Origin: Mytilinidion resinicola
Taxonomy: Eukaryota > Ascomycota > Dothideomycetes > Mytilinidiales > Mytilinidiaceae
Assembly: GCF_010093595.1 (NCBI RefSeq)
Contig: NW_022985444.1
Coordinates: 564,676-628,675 of the forward strand
Length of the DNA: 64,000 nt
Reading direction: 5' to 3'
The notes under the pieces are model-generated. The model saw nothing but the letters and a program-made list of their open reading frames with translations. It had not been told where the DNA came from and searched no databases. The translations under genes were made by a program, and so were the position numbers. The first letter of the stretch is position 1; every line of letters starts with the position of its first letter. Shown here in pieces: positions 1-10,090 of this stretch.

Positions 1-63
1 TTTTACATCTCGACTTCGTTTCAACAACAAAGATCTCTACGTACGAAACACAAGAACGACGCG

Positions 64-1899
64 ATGGCTCCCGCAAAGCCATTAAGCCCGGACGGCGTCC
101 GGGCTGCAGACGAGACTACACCTCTCCTCGTCGCTCCCACCACCGAGCCGAATGGCGAGAGCGCAACCGCCGCCATTAGTAATGGTAAAACCGACGATCC
201 TGAAGAACAACATCAAGACGAAATCGAAGAGGAAGATGAGCCATTGCCAATTGGGCAGATTCTCCTTCTGTGCTTCGCAAGGCTGATGGAGCCAATTGCC
301 TTCTTCGGCATTTTCCCATTCCTCAATAAGATGATTCATGAGACGGGAGGTGTAGACAAGGCGGACGTTGGATTCTATAGTGGGTTGATTGTGAGTGGTT
401 CACCAAGTGCGGAAATACACGAGAAGCTGATTTAATATAGGAAAGCTTGTTTTCGCTCACACAGGTGTGTGTCATGATTGCATGGGGACGGGTATGTTGC
501 GTTTTCATCATTCTCTTCTTGACTTGTGAGAAAGATGAATTGACAGGCATGATAGGCTGCGGACCGCATTGGACGAAAACCAGTACTTGTCTTCTCATTG
601 TGTGGCGTTACAATTGCCACAGGGGCTTTTGGGTTCAGCACTTCCTTTTGGCAGATGGCTTTCTTCCGGTGTTTGGCAGGCGTCTTTGCCGGAACTATCG
701 TGTAAGTATTCTTCAAAAACTCGTGAGGTGTAGCGACTGAGGAGAGTGATAGAACTATTCGGGCGATGATCTCGGAGAACAGCACCAAAAAGACTCAAGC
801 ACAAGCTTTCAGCTGGTTTGCGTTTTCGGGCTATATTGGTATATCCCTTGGACCGTTTATAGGCGGCACTTTAGAGAACCCAGCAGAGAAGTTCGCTTTC
901 TTCAAAAACATCCAACTCTTCAAGGACTTTCCGTACGCATTGCCCACCATTGCTATAGCGTCCTTTGGATTCGTCGCAGCAGTCATTTCTGCGCTCTTTA
1001 TCAAAGAGGTTCGACTCAAAATCCCAATTCAATGTCTCATGCTAATTTCGGGCTAGACTCTGCACAGACACGAGAGTAAAGGCTCGACTGACAACACTCC
1101 ACCTAAATCGACATGGGAGATCATTAAAGCCCCTGGTGTGGCGATAGTTCTCGGATTGTATGGCTTCACCATGCTCATGGCATTCGCATATACTGCTGGT
1201 GAGTCCTACCTCGAACCCCTCGAGGCATGAACTCAACTGACGCTCTAATCATCAGTACTGCCTGTATATTTGTTCACAGACATCAAACTAGGAGGTCTAC
1301 AATTTCCACCACTAGGCATTTCTATCGTCATGGGTGTCGGTGGTCTAGCCCAAGCAGTCTACCTGCTTTTGATCTTCACTCCGCTCCAAAAACGATTTGG
1401 TACGGTCGGCGTGATGCGACTCTGCGCCTATGTCTGGCCCTTTTTCTTCAGCTTAGGTCCGATATTGAATACCTTCCGCCGCCATGATGCCATGGTGCCT
1501 TTCTGGGTCTTCGGTCCGTCTGGATTGGCCCTGGGCAGTGGAGTTGCTATGGCTTTCAGTAAGTTTTGCAGTCATCTTTCAATCCAGCTTATCCATACAC
1601 CATGTGTTTACCACCGCATAGCTGCCGTCCAACTTGCTCTCAATGACATTTCGCCCTCGCACAAGGAGTTCGGGACGCTGAATGCGCTCGCTCTGGCAAC
1701 TTCGAGTGGTACTCGTGCTTTCGCACCCGCGTTAGCTACGAGTATCTATGCTGTTGGTGTGGGAAAACAGATCGCTGCTGGCCATCTCTTCTGGCTAATA
1801 CTGATTGCAACGGCCTTATTGTATGCAGCAGCCGTGAGGTGGTTGCCAAAGAAAGCAGAGGGGAAGTATTACAAGAAGGTGGATACCGACGATGCGTGA
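64..1899 (+). CDS. MFS transporter, 7 exons
   Basis: Major facilitator superfamily membrane transporter of about 500 residues; the substrate is not predictable. I read exons 64-390, 441-491, 556-701, 753-1008, 1057-1198, 1256-1558 and 1622-1899; all introns are GT-AG and the sum (1503 nt) is in frame. After an acidic cytosolic N-terminus of about 60 residues come hydrophobic helices. The loop between helices 2 and 3 carries the MFS signature GRAADRIGRKP, reconstituted across the second intron. The second half also has several hydrophobic spans and the protein ends in a charged tail. It resembles fungal transporters of the yeast YCR023C / zinc-induced-facilitator-like type (family recollection). 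The start at 64 is the first in-frame Met and lies 63 bp from the window edge, so the promoter is outside. Confidence 0.9.
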
Positions 1900-2150
1900 G
1901 TACGAAAGACCATTTCCAAAAGCGTCACTATAGATCTATTCAACATGCATACCGCATTCCCAGGAGTCTCATCTCGTCTCCCCCAAAGTTTTGTACATAG
2001 ATCAAATCCCAGCCTATGATTGGCCCACTACACCTACTCACGTGCTACTCTATGCGAAGCCACTAGCGCGCCACGTGATCTTTTCCATCTCATAGGAAAT
2101 ACCTCGCGCACGGCGCCAACGCGTCTTCCGCCGTCCTAAACCACACCACC

Positions 2151-3443
2151 ATGGACAAACCGCCCCCGCCAACGAAGCTCTCCAAGCATCCGTCGCAATA
2201 TCTCAAAACCTACGCGCTCTCGCCACGCGACCCGGTCCCTTTCAACAACTCTCCCGCACCGCAACAAGGCGGCCCTGAGCACGCGCACTTCTCGCCCGCG
2301 CCTACCCCGACGCCGCAATGCTTCGCGCCGCCGCCGCCGCCATCGCCCTACGCGCAAACACCCCCTGCCCCGATCCCCGCCATCTACAACACAGGCTTTC
2401 GCCCGCCGCCCTTGCAATGGCCGCAGTCGATTCCTGCGCACTCGCTGCGCCTGATGCGCGAGTACACGACTATCTGCAACTCGCCGGGGGTGCAGTCGCA
2501 GGGCGCGGTCGCGTTGGCGGACTTCAAGATCTTTGGCATGGGCGTGATACACCTGCATGAGAAGATTGAGAGTATGTACCGCGGGCTGTGGCAGCGGGCG
2601 GGGGAGGATGCGCGGAGGGATGTTGGGTGGGATTGGGTGGCGGAGGCGGAGGGGCGGGAGATGGGGACGGGGGCGCCGTATCAGAGGCCGCAGGCACAGG
2701 TGGAGCCGCAGCAGGCGAAGAAAAGTGGGAAGGCGAAGAGGCCGGGTGGGGAGGAAGAGATGGAGTGGTTGTTTGATGGGGTTAAGTGGAAGAGTGTGGG
2801 TGGGGAGGGGGGGAAGTTGCAGAGGAATGGGGAGGGTCAGCATAGGAGGAAAGAGAGTGGACATCAGGGCGTGCGGGGTGGAGAGGGCGGGAGCTCGAAT
2901 GGGCCGCCGATGGGATTCTTCCCGCTGCATGATGTGGTGGGCTCGAATGCACACGCACAGGGCCAGGAGCTGCCGAAGAAAGTGAAGAAGCACGACAGCA
3001 AGAAGGTGGATAACAGACACAATACAGCACAAGAGACGAGCGGGGTCCCAGTATACTTAGAAGCCTCGGACGCGAAAAAGAAACATAGACGGAAGAGCCA
3101 GAAAATGAAGGATCCAGATGCCCCGAAGCATCCTAAATCGGCGTTCATTTTCTTCAATTCGACGGAGAATCGGCAGAAGTTGAAAGATGAGAACCCGGAG
3201 ATGTTGTTCAGTAAGTTTTCTACGTCTGCCCTATTTGAAGCGTGTAATCTAACATGTCACACAGAGGACATCGGAGCCAAGATGGGTGAACGATGGAAAA
3301 CCATGCCAGCTGCCGAACGCGAAGTATACGAGAAGCATGCTGCCGAGGAAAAAGAGAAATATCTGGCGGCGAAGGCGGCGTACACCCCCAAGGTTTCGGT
3401 GGAGGGGAGCAATGACACGGATGTCGATATGGTGGATGGCTAA
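2151..3443 (+). CDS. HMG-box protein
   Basis: Chromatin-associated protein with one C-terminal HMG box of the non-sequence-specific (NHP6/HMGB-like) type. Exons are 2151-3210 and 3265-3443, giving 412 residues. The 54-bp intron keeps the frame open if unspliced, but splicing restores the box core (LFKDIGAKMGERWK). The N-terminal 110 residues are proline-rich and disordered, the middle is Gly/Glu/Lys-rich, a basic stretch (KKKHRRKSQK) precedes the box, and the box starts at DPDAPKHPKSAFIFF near residue 320. The start follows a CACC context (CACCATGG). The coding strand between about 2580 and 2990 is strikingly G-rich. Role in DNA bending or chromatin is inferred from the domain only. Confidence 0.85.
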   Translation: MDKPPPPTKLSKHPSQYLKTYALSPRDPVPFNNSPAPQQGGPEHAHFSPAPTPTPQCFAPPPPPSPYAQTPPAPIPAIYNTGFRPPPLQWPQSIPAHSLRLMREYTTICNSPGVQSQGAVALADFKIFGMGVIHLHEKIESMYRGLWQRAGEDARRDVGWDWVAEAEGREMGTGAPYQRPQAQVEPQQAKKSGKAKRPGGEEEMEWLFDGVKWKSVGGEGGKLQRNGEGQHRRKESGHQGVRGGEGGSSNGPPMGFFPLHDVVGSNAHAQGQELPKKVKKHDSKKVDNRHNTAQETSGVPVYLEASDAKKKHRRKSQKMKDPDAPKHPKSAFIFFNSTENRQKLKDENPEMLFSKFSTSALFEACNLTCHTEDIGAKMGERWKTMPAAEREVYEKHAAEEKEKYLAAKAAYTPKVSVEGSNDTDVDMVDG

Positions 3444-4302
3444 GGCTGGAAACGGAAGCTTGAGAAGTGATTCTCAAGGACACAAGCATTGAGAACGGAG
3501 TTTTGGCACCGCAGGAGCTCCGTTACTGAGGAGGGATATGAGTGGTTTGGTCATCACGGTTCGTTTTCTGGCTTGGTATTGCGAATGCATACGTTGTTAA
3601 TTGGGAAAAAGTACGATAAGATACCCCGTAGACGTGTCTCATAGATTATTACGAGGCAGTTAATTAGATGGGAAGAGCCTCTGAGCTCGTTAGACTTCAT
3701 TAAATATCTTTCCCTATAACGAAAGCTCGCCGAAAGTGCATTCCGTCGTTTCGCCGATCCTTTGACGACTCAGAAACGTGTGTGAAATCATCATATCGCT
3801 CCACCATGAATCTCTCTTATCACAAATCGTTATCAAACCAGGTTTTGAGTTTGTTGATGGCAGTGATCGAACATTACTTAAGTACTCTAAGGTTGGCCGT
3901 TGCCCCTTCCCTCTTGCTGGGAATCTAATGAACCGTTGTTTAGCGCTTCTGCCGGCCATATGAACATATGCCCCCTTATAAACACTCTTACGTGACGAGA
4001 ATTTCCGATTTTTGCTGATAAACCCGTGAAATTTGATTTGCAGACTTCTTGCGGTTGATTTGCGTTGGGTCCATTGGCGATGTATTTCGTTATTCGGAAG
4101 TATGTACAGCATGCTTCGCTAAAGGGGCATGTCAGTCCAGCTTCTCCCAACAATTCGTGTAAATTAACAATTAAAATTAATTAGGTTGAAGATGTTTGAG
4201 GAGAACTAATACAGGCATGTTCAGAACTGAACAGTTGATAGAGCAGCAAATTACGCAACGACTGACAGAACTTCCAAGCCAAATACAGAAATTGAAGAGG
4301 GT
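3444..4302. other. Intergenic stretch, nothing recognised
   Basis: Between the HMG-box gene and the ULD pseudogene. It holds only short unsupported ORFs, is relatively AT-rich after about 3590, and shows no tRNA or repeat that I can recognise. The 3' end of the ULD relic may extend into its right edge. Confidence 0.4.
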
Positions 4303-5309
4303 CTTACCACTCGACTTCCTTGTCGTCCACATCGGGCCCCTTCGAGCCACACTTTGGACATGATCCCTTCCATGATATGCCCCGTGCAATAATGCTCATC
4401 GCGACTCTTTGGCCAAGGAAAAAGCACGTGTCCCAGTCCCAATCCACTTTTTGAGTTCCAGTCTCGGCAATGACGAATTCTCCGCGATCAATTTTCCGCG
4501 GGTTGGTATTGTGGGTCTCGCAATTAGCCCTCAATACTGCCATCAAGGCCTTTGCGGACCTAACGAACTCCAAGTGGAACGGACCGTGTTTGCCGAAAGC
4601 GTCGATGAGATACGCTGGCTGCTGTCGATCAATCTGGGGAGGGATACGGATGATGAACCTCTAAATATCCATAATCGCCTGGAAGACCTGGATGTTCACC
4701 CGTAGCACTTGCGCAATTGCTTCGATAAGTTGCTTCCCCTGCTGCACGACCGTCGTAACACTATCGGACACCGCCGTCAACTTCCCCATCCACAAGAGAG
4801 ATACACCCTAAATCTTTCCCATGAGCGTCTTATGATTCTCCTCTTGCTGCCCGCGCATGCAACGCCACACTCCCCATCTGCACCGTCAGCAACAACACCT
4901 CAATCCCTCCCCGTATGCCCCTTCAAATCCGCCCTAAACCTCTCCAAATCCTCCTTCTTACACACCGCCCACTTCATCTTCATCCACCCATCCTTCATCC
5001 TCTTCCCCTCCCCCCCCCTCTCTCTCTTAGATGCCCCTGATACTTAGCCGCTTTATCTCAAAACCCATCGATCGTCCGCTGACACTGCGCCACCGCCTGC
5101 GACAGCGCAACCCGCTCCACATTCTGCGAGTCGTGGAGCTCGACGCGTTTCACGCGGAGCAGGGCGCTTTCGAGGGTGTAGAGCTCGTTGAGGAGCTCCC
5201 GGAACTGGGTGCCTGAACAGCTGCTGGAGCGCGGGGCGTCGATCACGGTGGAGGTGAGTTTGAGGGCGGCGAGGAAGTCGCCGACGGAGAAGCCGAAGCA
5301 GATGGACAT
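4303..5309 (-). pseudogene. Pseudogene: fungal N-terminal domain plus ubiquitin-like domain (ULD) protein
   Basis: Relic of the common fungal family with an N-terminal helical domain (as in STAND/NACHT-associated proteins) and a C-terminal ubiquitin-like domain. It starts MSICFGFSVGDFLAALKLT (5309) and reads to QRTIDGF, where TGA at about 5058 replaces the expected Trp. Homology continues in shifted frames: KWAVCKKEDLERFRADLKGHT, then EVLLLTVQMGS, then QQEENHKTLMGK, then QVFQAIMDI-stop (TAG 4661-4663) followed by RFIIRIPPQIDRQQPAYLI and FHLEFVRSAKALMAVL, ending near KEVEW at 4304. At least three frame changes occur, one beside a C homopolymer at 5010-5018. Family features such as the RQQPxYLxDAxGxxxPFHLEF segment are clear, so the identity is solid. 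Function is lost. Confidence 0.8.
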
Positions 5310-5837
5310 GGTGAGGAGATTTAAGGGAGAGGCATGGTTGGGAAAGAGGGAGAGATGGGGAGGGGAGGAGGGAAGTGGGTGATGTGGGAGGTGTGAGGCT
5401 GTGGCTGGGTGGGCGTCCGCATATGCATATGCAAAGCCTTGCGGCGAGGCTGATTTGGTGCCGTGTTGGCAGGCTTGGGAGAATGTAGTTGGTACATTGG
5501 AGGAAAGCGGTACCTTTCTGTTCCTTTGGGTTTGGGCTACTTGGAGATGCTTATTTGGCATTGATTGAAGATTTGCTGTTCAGGTGTTTTGTCAGGTGCC
5601 GTTTCCAGTTCCTAGGTCATCAGCATATCTACATGATTTTTAAAGACAGACAGTGATCTAAGAACTTATACCGCTAATCATTCTACAGATGAAGGGCTTT
5701 ATCTTACAACGCGTAAGTAATACCAGCACTCATCAGACCGTCATCAGATATTTACAATAAATGCAGTAGATGCAATAAAACAAGAACGCCAGCCGTAAGA
5801 AACCGTTAAGTCTATAACAATCGGGTTACCCAACGCC
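5310..5837. other. Intergenic stretch, nothing recognised
   Basis: Upstream of the ULD pseudogene and downstream (3') of the Cys-rich membrane protein gene. A G/A-rich stretch lies at 5340-5400. No gene seen. Confidence 0.4.
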
Positions 5838-5990
5838 TCATGGAGCCTCATACATCTGCCGCGTCTGCCCTGGCGCCTCGTACAACGGCCTCGTCTGCCC
5901 CGGAGCTTCATACACCGACTGCGTCTGCCCTGGAACTTCATATATCGGCCGCGTCTGTCCTGGAACCTCATACCTTGTCGGCGCAGGCGT
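5838..5990 (-). repeat. 30-bp tandem repeats in the coding tail
   Basis: About four and a half imperfect 30-bp units at the 3' end of the Cys-rich membrane protein gene encode the repeated decapeptide YE(V/A)PGQTRPx, with variants QTQSV and QTRQM. The units stay in frame, so copy-number change would alter tail length without breaking the protein. Confidence 0.75.
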
Positions 5991-6941
5991 GCCCTGCGCC
6001 TCGTACACGACCCCACCATGCTGATTATATGGGTTTGGTTCCGGCGTTCTCCCTTGCAGCGGCGGTGTCGGTGTTTGCGGTGGCACTGGTGTGGCCGCCG
6101 CCCAAGGCGTCATCTTCGCTGGATCGTTCTGCCACTGCGGTGGTGACGCGGGCGATACAGCGCGAGAACTTGAAGATACCGATGCTGGACGTGGATTGAA
6201 CGACGTTTGCGGGGGATTGTAGGGCGGGACCGGAAGCATTGCGTTCCTCCTTCGGTAGCGACGTCTAGCGCACTTATAGCCAACCGTGAGGGCGAAAATA
6301 ACGGCGATGCCGCCCGCTATGCCGGCGATGATAGGGACCTTGTTATTTTGGAAGACTGATGAGGCAGGGTGTGACGATGCGGTCGGTGACGATGTGGACG
6401 ATGTCGTTCGGCTAGTCGCAGTTGTTTGGAACCCATTCACAGCAGTTGTAACGACAGCGCCGGTGGCAGAGCTTGCAGCGCCTGTCAATGGCTGGGTTGC
6501 TTCTGGCGTCAAGCTCGTGTAATCATTGACGACGGTCCCGTCGGCGACCTCGAAGACCTGGGTGTCATCGTTGCAGCATATGCTTTCTGAGCTGTAGCAG
6601 CAGTATCTGTTGCCGCCGCATGAGACTACTCTCTGCCAGTTCGCCGCGTAGTCGCCTTGCTTGCAATGCTGGAAGCAGTTGGGTGAGTTCCAGTTCTTAT
6701 CTGAGCATGCGCCGCGGAAGACGTAACCGCCCTTCCCGAATTGGCACAGACCGTTGGACAGGCACAGGTCGCCTTCGGCTGGTATACAGCATGATGAGAA
6801 TTGGTCTCCGGTGCAAGCTTCGTATGCATAGTCCGTGGGGAATGAACCGTCGGGGTAGTAACAGGAGGCGCGGATAGCAGGGATCGCAAAGAGGGTTATG
6901 GCGAGACTGAAGATTGGGCTGGACAGAAGGGGGTGATGCAT
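5838..6941 (-). CDS. Secreted/membrane-anchored Cys-rich protein with C-terminal repeats
   Basis: Single-exon gene of 367 residues, type I membrane topology. Residues 1-25 are a signal peptide (hydrophobic, ending near AIRAS). Residues 27-135 form a cysteine-rich ectodomain (CYYPDG...CTGDQFSSCC...CLSNGLC...RGACSDKNW...CCYSSESICC), a pattern seen in many fungal cell-surface proteins of unknown function. A Ser/Thr-rich linker follows (about 140-200), then one transmembrane helix (VPIIAGIAGGIAVIFALTVGY) and a basic stop-transfer RRRYRRR. The cytosolic tail is Pro-rich and ends in imperfect 10-residue repeats of the form YE(V/A)PGQTRPx. The layout resembles fungal surface sensors of the Mid2/WSC type, but I do not assign it to either. 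No function is claimed. Confidence 0.8.
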   Translation of the reverse strand: MHHPLLSSPIFSLAITLFAIPAIRASCYYPDGSFPTDYAYEACTGDQFSSCCIPAEGDLCLSNGLCQFGKGGYVFRGACSDKNWNSPNCFQHCKQGDYAANWQRVVSCGGNRYCCYSSESICCNDDTQVFEVADGTVVNDYTSLTPEATQPLTGAASSATGAVVTTAVNGFQTTATSRTTSSTSSPTASSHPASSVFQNNKVPIIAGIAGGIAVIFALTVGYKCARRRYRRRNAMLPVPPYNPPQTSFNPRPASVSSSSRAVSPASPPQWQNDPAKMTPWAAATPVPPQTPTPPLQGRTPEPNPYNQHGGVVYEAQGTPAPTRYEVPGQTRPIYEVPGQTQSVYEAPGQTRPLYEAPGQTRQMYEAP

Positions 6942-7849
6942 CGTGGAGACAGCAAAAAGATTGAGGGGTAGAAAATTGATGGCGACAGCAACATGAAGAA
7001 ACCACGGAAAAAGGGAAAGGAGAAGATTGTTTTTAGAAGAGCTGAAGTCAACCTTGGAGCGCTTCCATCTCGCATGGTGTACCCCATGGTGGTGGCTGTA
7101 AAAGCCCTACCCAGACACCAGACAAGCTTCCAAGCAACACCAATTTGTTTAGCCTTGGTTTGACGCGCCCATGGGGCGTTCTGAGAGCGTGATACGCTCA
7201 CCGAGCGAGATACAGGGTTAGTGTTGGTGGCTATGGACGGCCAGAGCCATGTGGAAAGCTTCTTTTGGAGATGAAGCTTGGCTGAATCTTGCAACCAATA
7301 TTCCAACCCCAGACACCCTCCCAGCCTCACGGACCACGTGGGGGTGAAAGAAGTCCCCGGAGGCTGCCAACTGCATCGATATAGTACGCACATATTGAGC
7401 CGCAGGGCTAGCTTGACATGAGGTTGGGTGTCATGGCCGACGGCGAGCTGAGTTGAGACCCTGCCATCTCTCCGAGGCTGTTTGAAAGTGTAAACGAGAT
7501 GCCCTCCTGAACACCAGATCCCATGCTCCGCCCCATTTCTTGTCGCGATGCCGGTGTCCGAATGCGTCCAGAATCGACGAGCTGAAGGCATGAAAACGCC
7601 AAAGCTACGATGGTTGTGGTCAAAAGAGGCGGCCCCTGGCTGCGAGGTGGGGATTGGCTCGGGAGCTAGACCAATTAGGTGAGGAGGAGAGTTCTTGATC
7701 AGCAGGGATTGTGCTACAACACCATCTCCTCTCATCCCTTCATCGACCTAAAGACTTTTGGAGCGTCCCTACCGTCAAGTTTTTCAAATGGCCTCAGCTG
7801 CTCATCTCAATGGTATCATATCGGTTCTATTTCTCGTTCAACCTGGTAT
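6942..7849. other. Intergenic stretch, promoter side of the Cys-rich gene
   Basis: About 900 bp between two minus-strand genes. A long minus-strand ORF crosses it but has no family resemblance and overlaps the signal-peptide gene in another frame, so I do not call it. Confidence 0.4.
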
Positions 7850-9004
7850 CTATTGCACGCCCTTGATGATCACCTTGATCATGCTCTCCTTTCCTTGCCT
7901 CACCAGCTCAAACGCCTGCTCTACCTCCTCAAACTTGAAACGGTCTGTGATGAAACGCTTGACCTCAATCTTGCCGCTAGCTACAAGATCCACTGCGGTA
8001 GGGTAGCAGCCGGTCGTGTACCGAATTGAACCACGAATTGTAAGGTCGCGGATGCAAGCCGTTGTGATGGGAATCGTAACATTTTCCTTGCCCATGCCAG
8101 CTTGGACATACATGCCGCCCTTTTTTGCCAGGTTGATGCCTGTTTGGATGCAGCTCTCGGCGCCGGTAGCCTCGATCACAACATCGGGGCCTTCTTCAAG
8201 TTTGAACTCATCCTTGATCATCTGGGCGAGCTTGACGCTCCAGTCGTCGCTAACACATCCGCCGGCTTCGCAGGCGGTAGGAAGGCACCATCAGCACCGA
8301 AAGTCTTCGCAAACTCAAGTCGAGACTTGCTGATATCCACACCTATGACCTTCTTTGCGGAGTAAGATTTCGAAACAGCTTGGCACAGCACGCCAATGGG
8401 TCCACAGCCAAAGACTACAATCGTCTGGTTCGCACGAACCTTGCCGACTTTAGTAATCTGTACTGCAACAGCGACAGGCTCGACCATTGCGCCTTGCTCG
8501 AGGTCCATGTGGTCCGGAAGTGGCACGCAGTAGTCCGTTGCGACGATGTAGTACTTTGAGAGAGTTCCGTCATGGGGAGGAGTGGCGGCAAAGACGGTAT
8601 CTGGGCAAAGGTTGTAGGAGCTGGAGCGGCAGTAATCACAGTGGCGACAAGGAACTCCAGGCTCAATTGCGACGCGATCACCGATCTTGAGGTTCTTGAC
8701 GGCTGATCCGACTTCAACAACTGTGCCAGCGGATTCATGGCCTAATATGATAGAAGATTTGAGGATGAAGTCTAAGGTGTGGTCAGCAACCTGACTGTCT
8801 ATTTCACACGATAAGAGTCGTCATACCTCCGATACGTCCTCTTTGCCAATAGTGGACATCACTACCGCAGATACCAGTTTGACCGATGTGAATTCGCACA
8901 TCCCAAGCATCTCTCAACTTGGGAATTGGACGCTCTTCGATCGCACCGTCCTTGATGGCGCGAAGCACGAATGCCCGGTTCTTCTCAATTGTTTGTGTGG
9001 CCAT
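7850..9004 (-). CDS. Xylitol/L-iditol dehydrogenase-like gene, frameshifted
   Basis: Zinc-dependent medium-chain dehydrogenase/reductase of the sorbitol/xylitol dehydrogenase family (NAD-dependent oxidation of xylitol to xylulose in the pentose pathway, by family). Exons are 8827-9004 and 7850-8771. Visible are the catalytic-zinc ligands in GICGSD, GHESAG and the EPV motif, the structural-zinc cysteines CRHCDYC...LC, the Rossmann motif GCGPIG followed by VIGVD, and the C-terminal [17 protein letters not shown]. The frame breaks after PAKPADV near 8253-8256: a duplicated dinucleotide (GT on the coding strand) makes the reading frame end about 11 codons later. Deleting it would restore continuous homology ([14 protein letters not shown]), and the exon sum is 2 nt over a multiple of three. 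Either a young pseudogene or a sequencing error. No compensating intron is apparent. Confidence 0.85.
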
Positions 9005-10001
9005 TACGCAGAATCTAACAATGCAAGTGGGTGGGTATCACGAAATCTCTCAGTAGTCTAGAAGTGTGCTGAAAGAAACAGACCAGCTATCGGAGAAAGA
9101 AGTAGGACTGTATGTCTGTAATTAATGGAAGGAACAGTTTCACAAAGCTACCACGAGACTTCTAGATCCCCACCACGCGCGCTCTCACGATGTCCGCGAT
9201 TCCCAGGGACCAGCAACAACGCGCTCTGGCCTCCGCAACCCCTCACTTGACCGGCGCATCCACTCCTCGACTGGCGACTCGCATAACGTGCTCGCAATGG
9301 CCACCGCTGAGTCAAGTAATGCGCTGCGTGACCTACGGGGGTTGTTCGAAACTGCGGGTCTGGGCATGGCGGAGCGCCTCATTCGGGGCGTCCTGTCCCC
9401 GCGTTCTGGACGATATCACGTAGGATCTGACTCGCGCCGCACATGCTCCAGCCACTTGACGACTCAACACACCTGAGCATCGTCATAAGGCATGGAAATG
9501 ATCAACTGAAGAAAAGACGTTCCGGAATGATGGGTTTTGGTAGAACATTCGAAGGGCCTCTGTAGCGCTTACGGCATTGACAATTAGAAAACACTGTCGA
9601 AGTACTCCATGTTGAAAGTTTGAAGGGGTTCGGATACTTCCGATCCGACAACCTCAATTTGAGCAAGCAGAAGTGTCTAAGCGTTCCCCCAGTGTAACAG
9701 CTGTTGTTCCATTGATACCTTCTTGATGATCTACATCTTCTCCTACAGCGGCCATTTCACAGAACGGGCAGGACTGAGTCAATAGTGCGATGGACGAAAG
9801 GAGCTTGTGGTGTTGACGGAGGATGGGTTCCACGCGGTCACGTTGCAGAGTGGACGACCCTCTTAATAGGCTTTTCACATTAAGGACCGAAAACAGGCCG
9901 GGAAATGTTCAGTGGATTCAAAAATACAAAGATGAGATAGTGAAAGCCTTGACTGTCCGTAAGACTGCGCCAGAATAGCATTCATGGTTAGTCGTCTTCG
10001 T
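9005..10001. other. Intergenic stretch, nothing firm
   Basis: Promoter side of the dehydrogenase gene. Short open frames at 9190-9476 on both strands have no recognisable family. No RNA gene seen. Confidence 0.35.
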
Positions 10002-10090
10002 CTTTCTCCTCCTCCTCCTCCTCCTCCTCCTCCTCCTCCTCCTTTTCCTCCTCCTCCTACTCTTCTTCTTCTTCTTCTTCTTCTTCTCCT
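10002..10090 (+). repeat. TCC/TTC trinucleotide microsatellite
   Basis: A nearly pure (CTC/TCC)n block followed by a (TTC)n block. On the minus strand it reads GAA/GAG and supplies the poly-glutamate C-terminus and the stop codon region of the neighbouring kinase-like gene (stop at 10057-10059). Confidence 0.95.

Noticed and set aside
2136..3032. 298-codon minus-strand ORF antisense to the HMG-box gene
   Set aside because: Shadow frame produced by the G-rich coding strand; Arg/Leu/His low-complexity translation.
6896..7735. 279-codon minus-strand ORF upstream of the Cys-rich membrane protein
   Set aside because: No domain or protein-like organisation; overlaps the signal-peptide exon of a convincing gene in a different frame.
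9190..9476. Overlapping short ORFs on both strands upstream of the dehydrogenase gene
   Set aside because: No family match or splice structure; length is compatible with chance in GC-balanced DNA.
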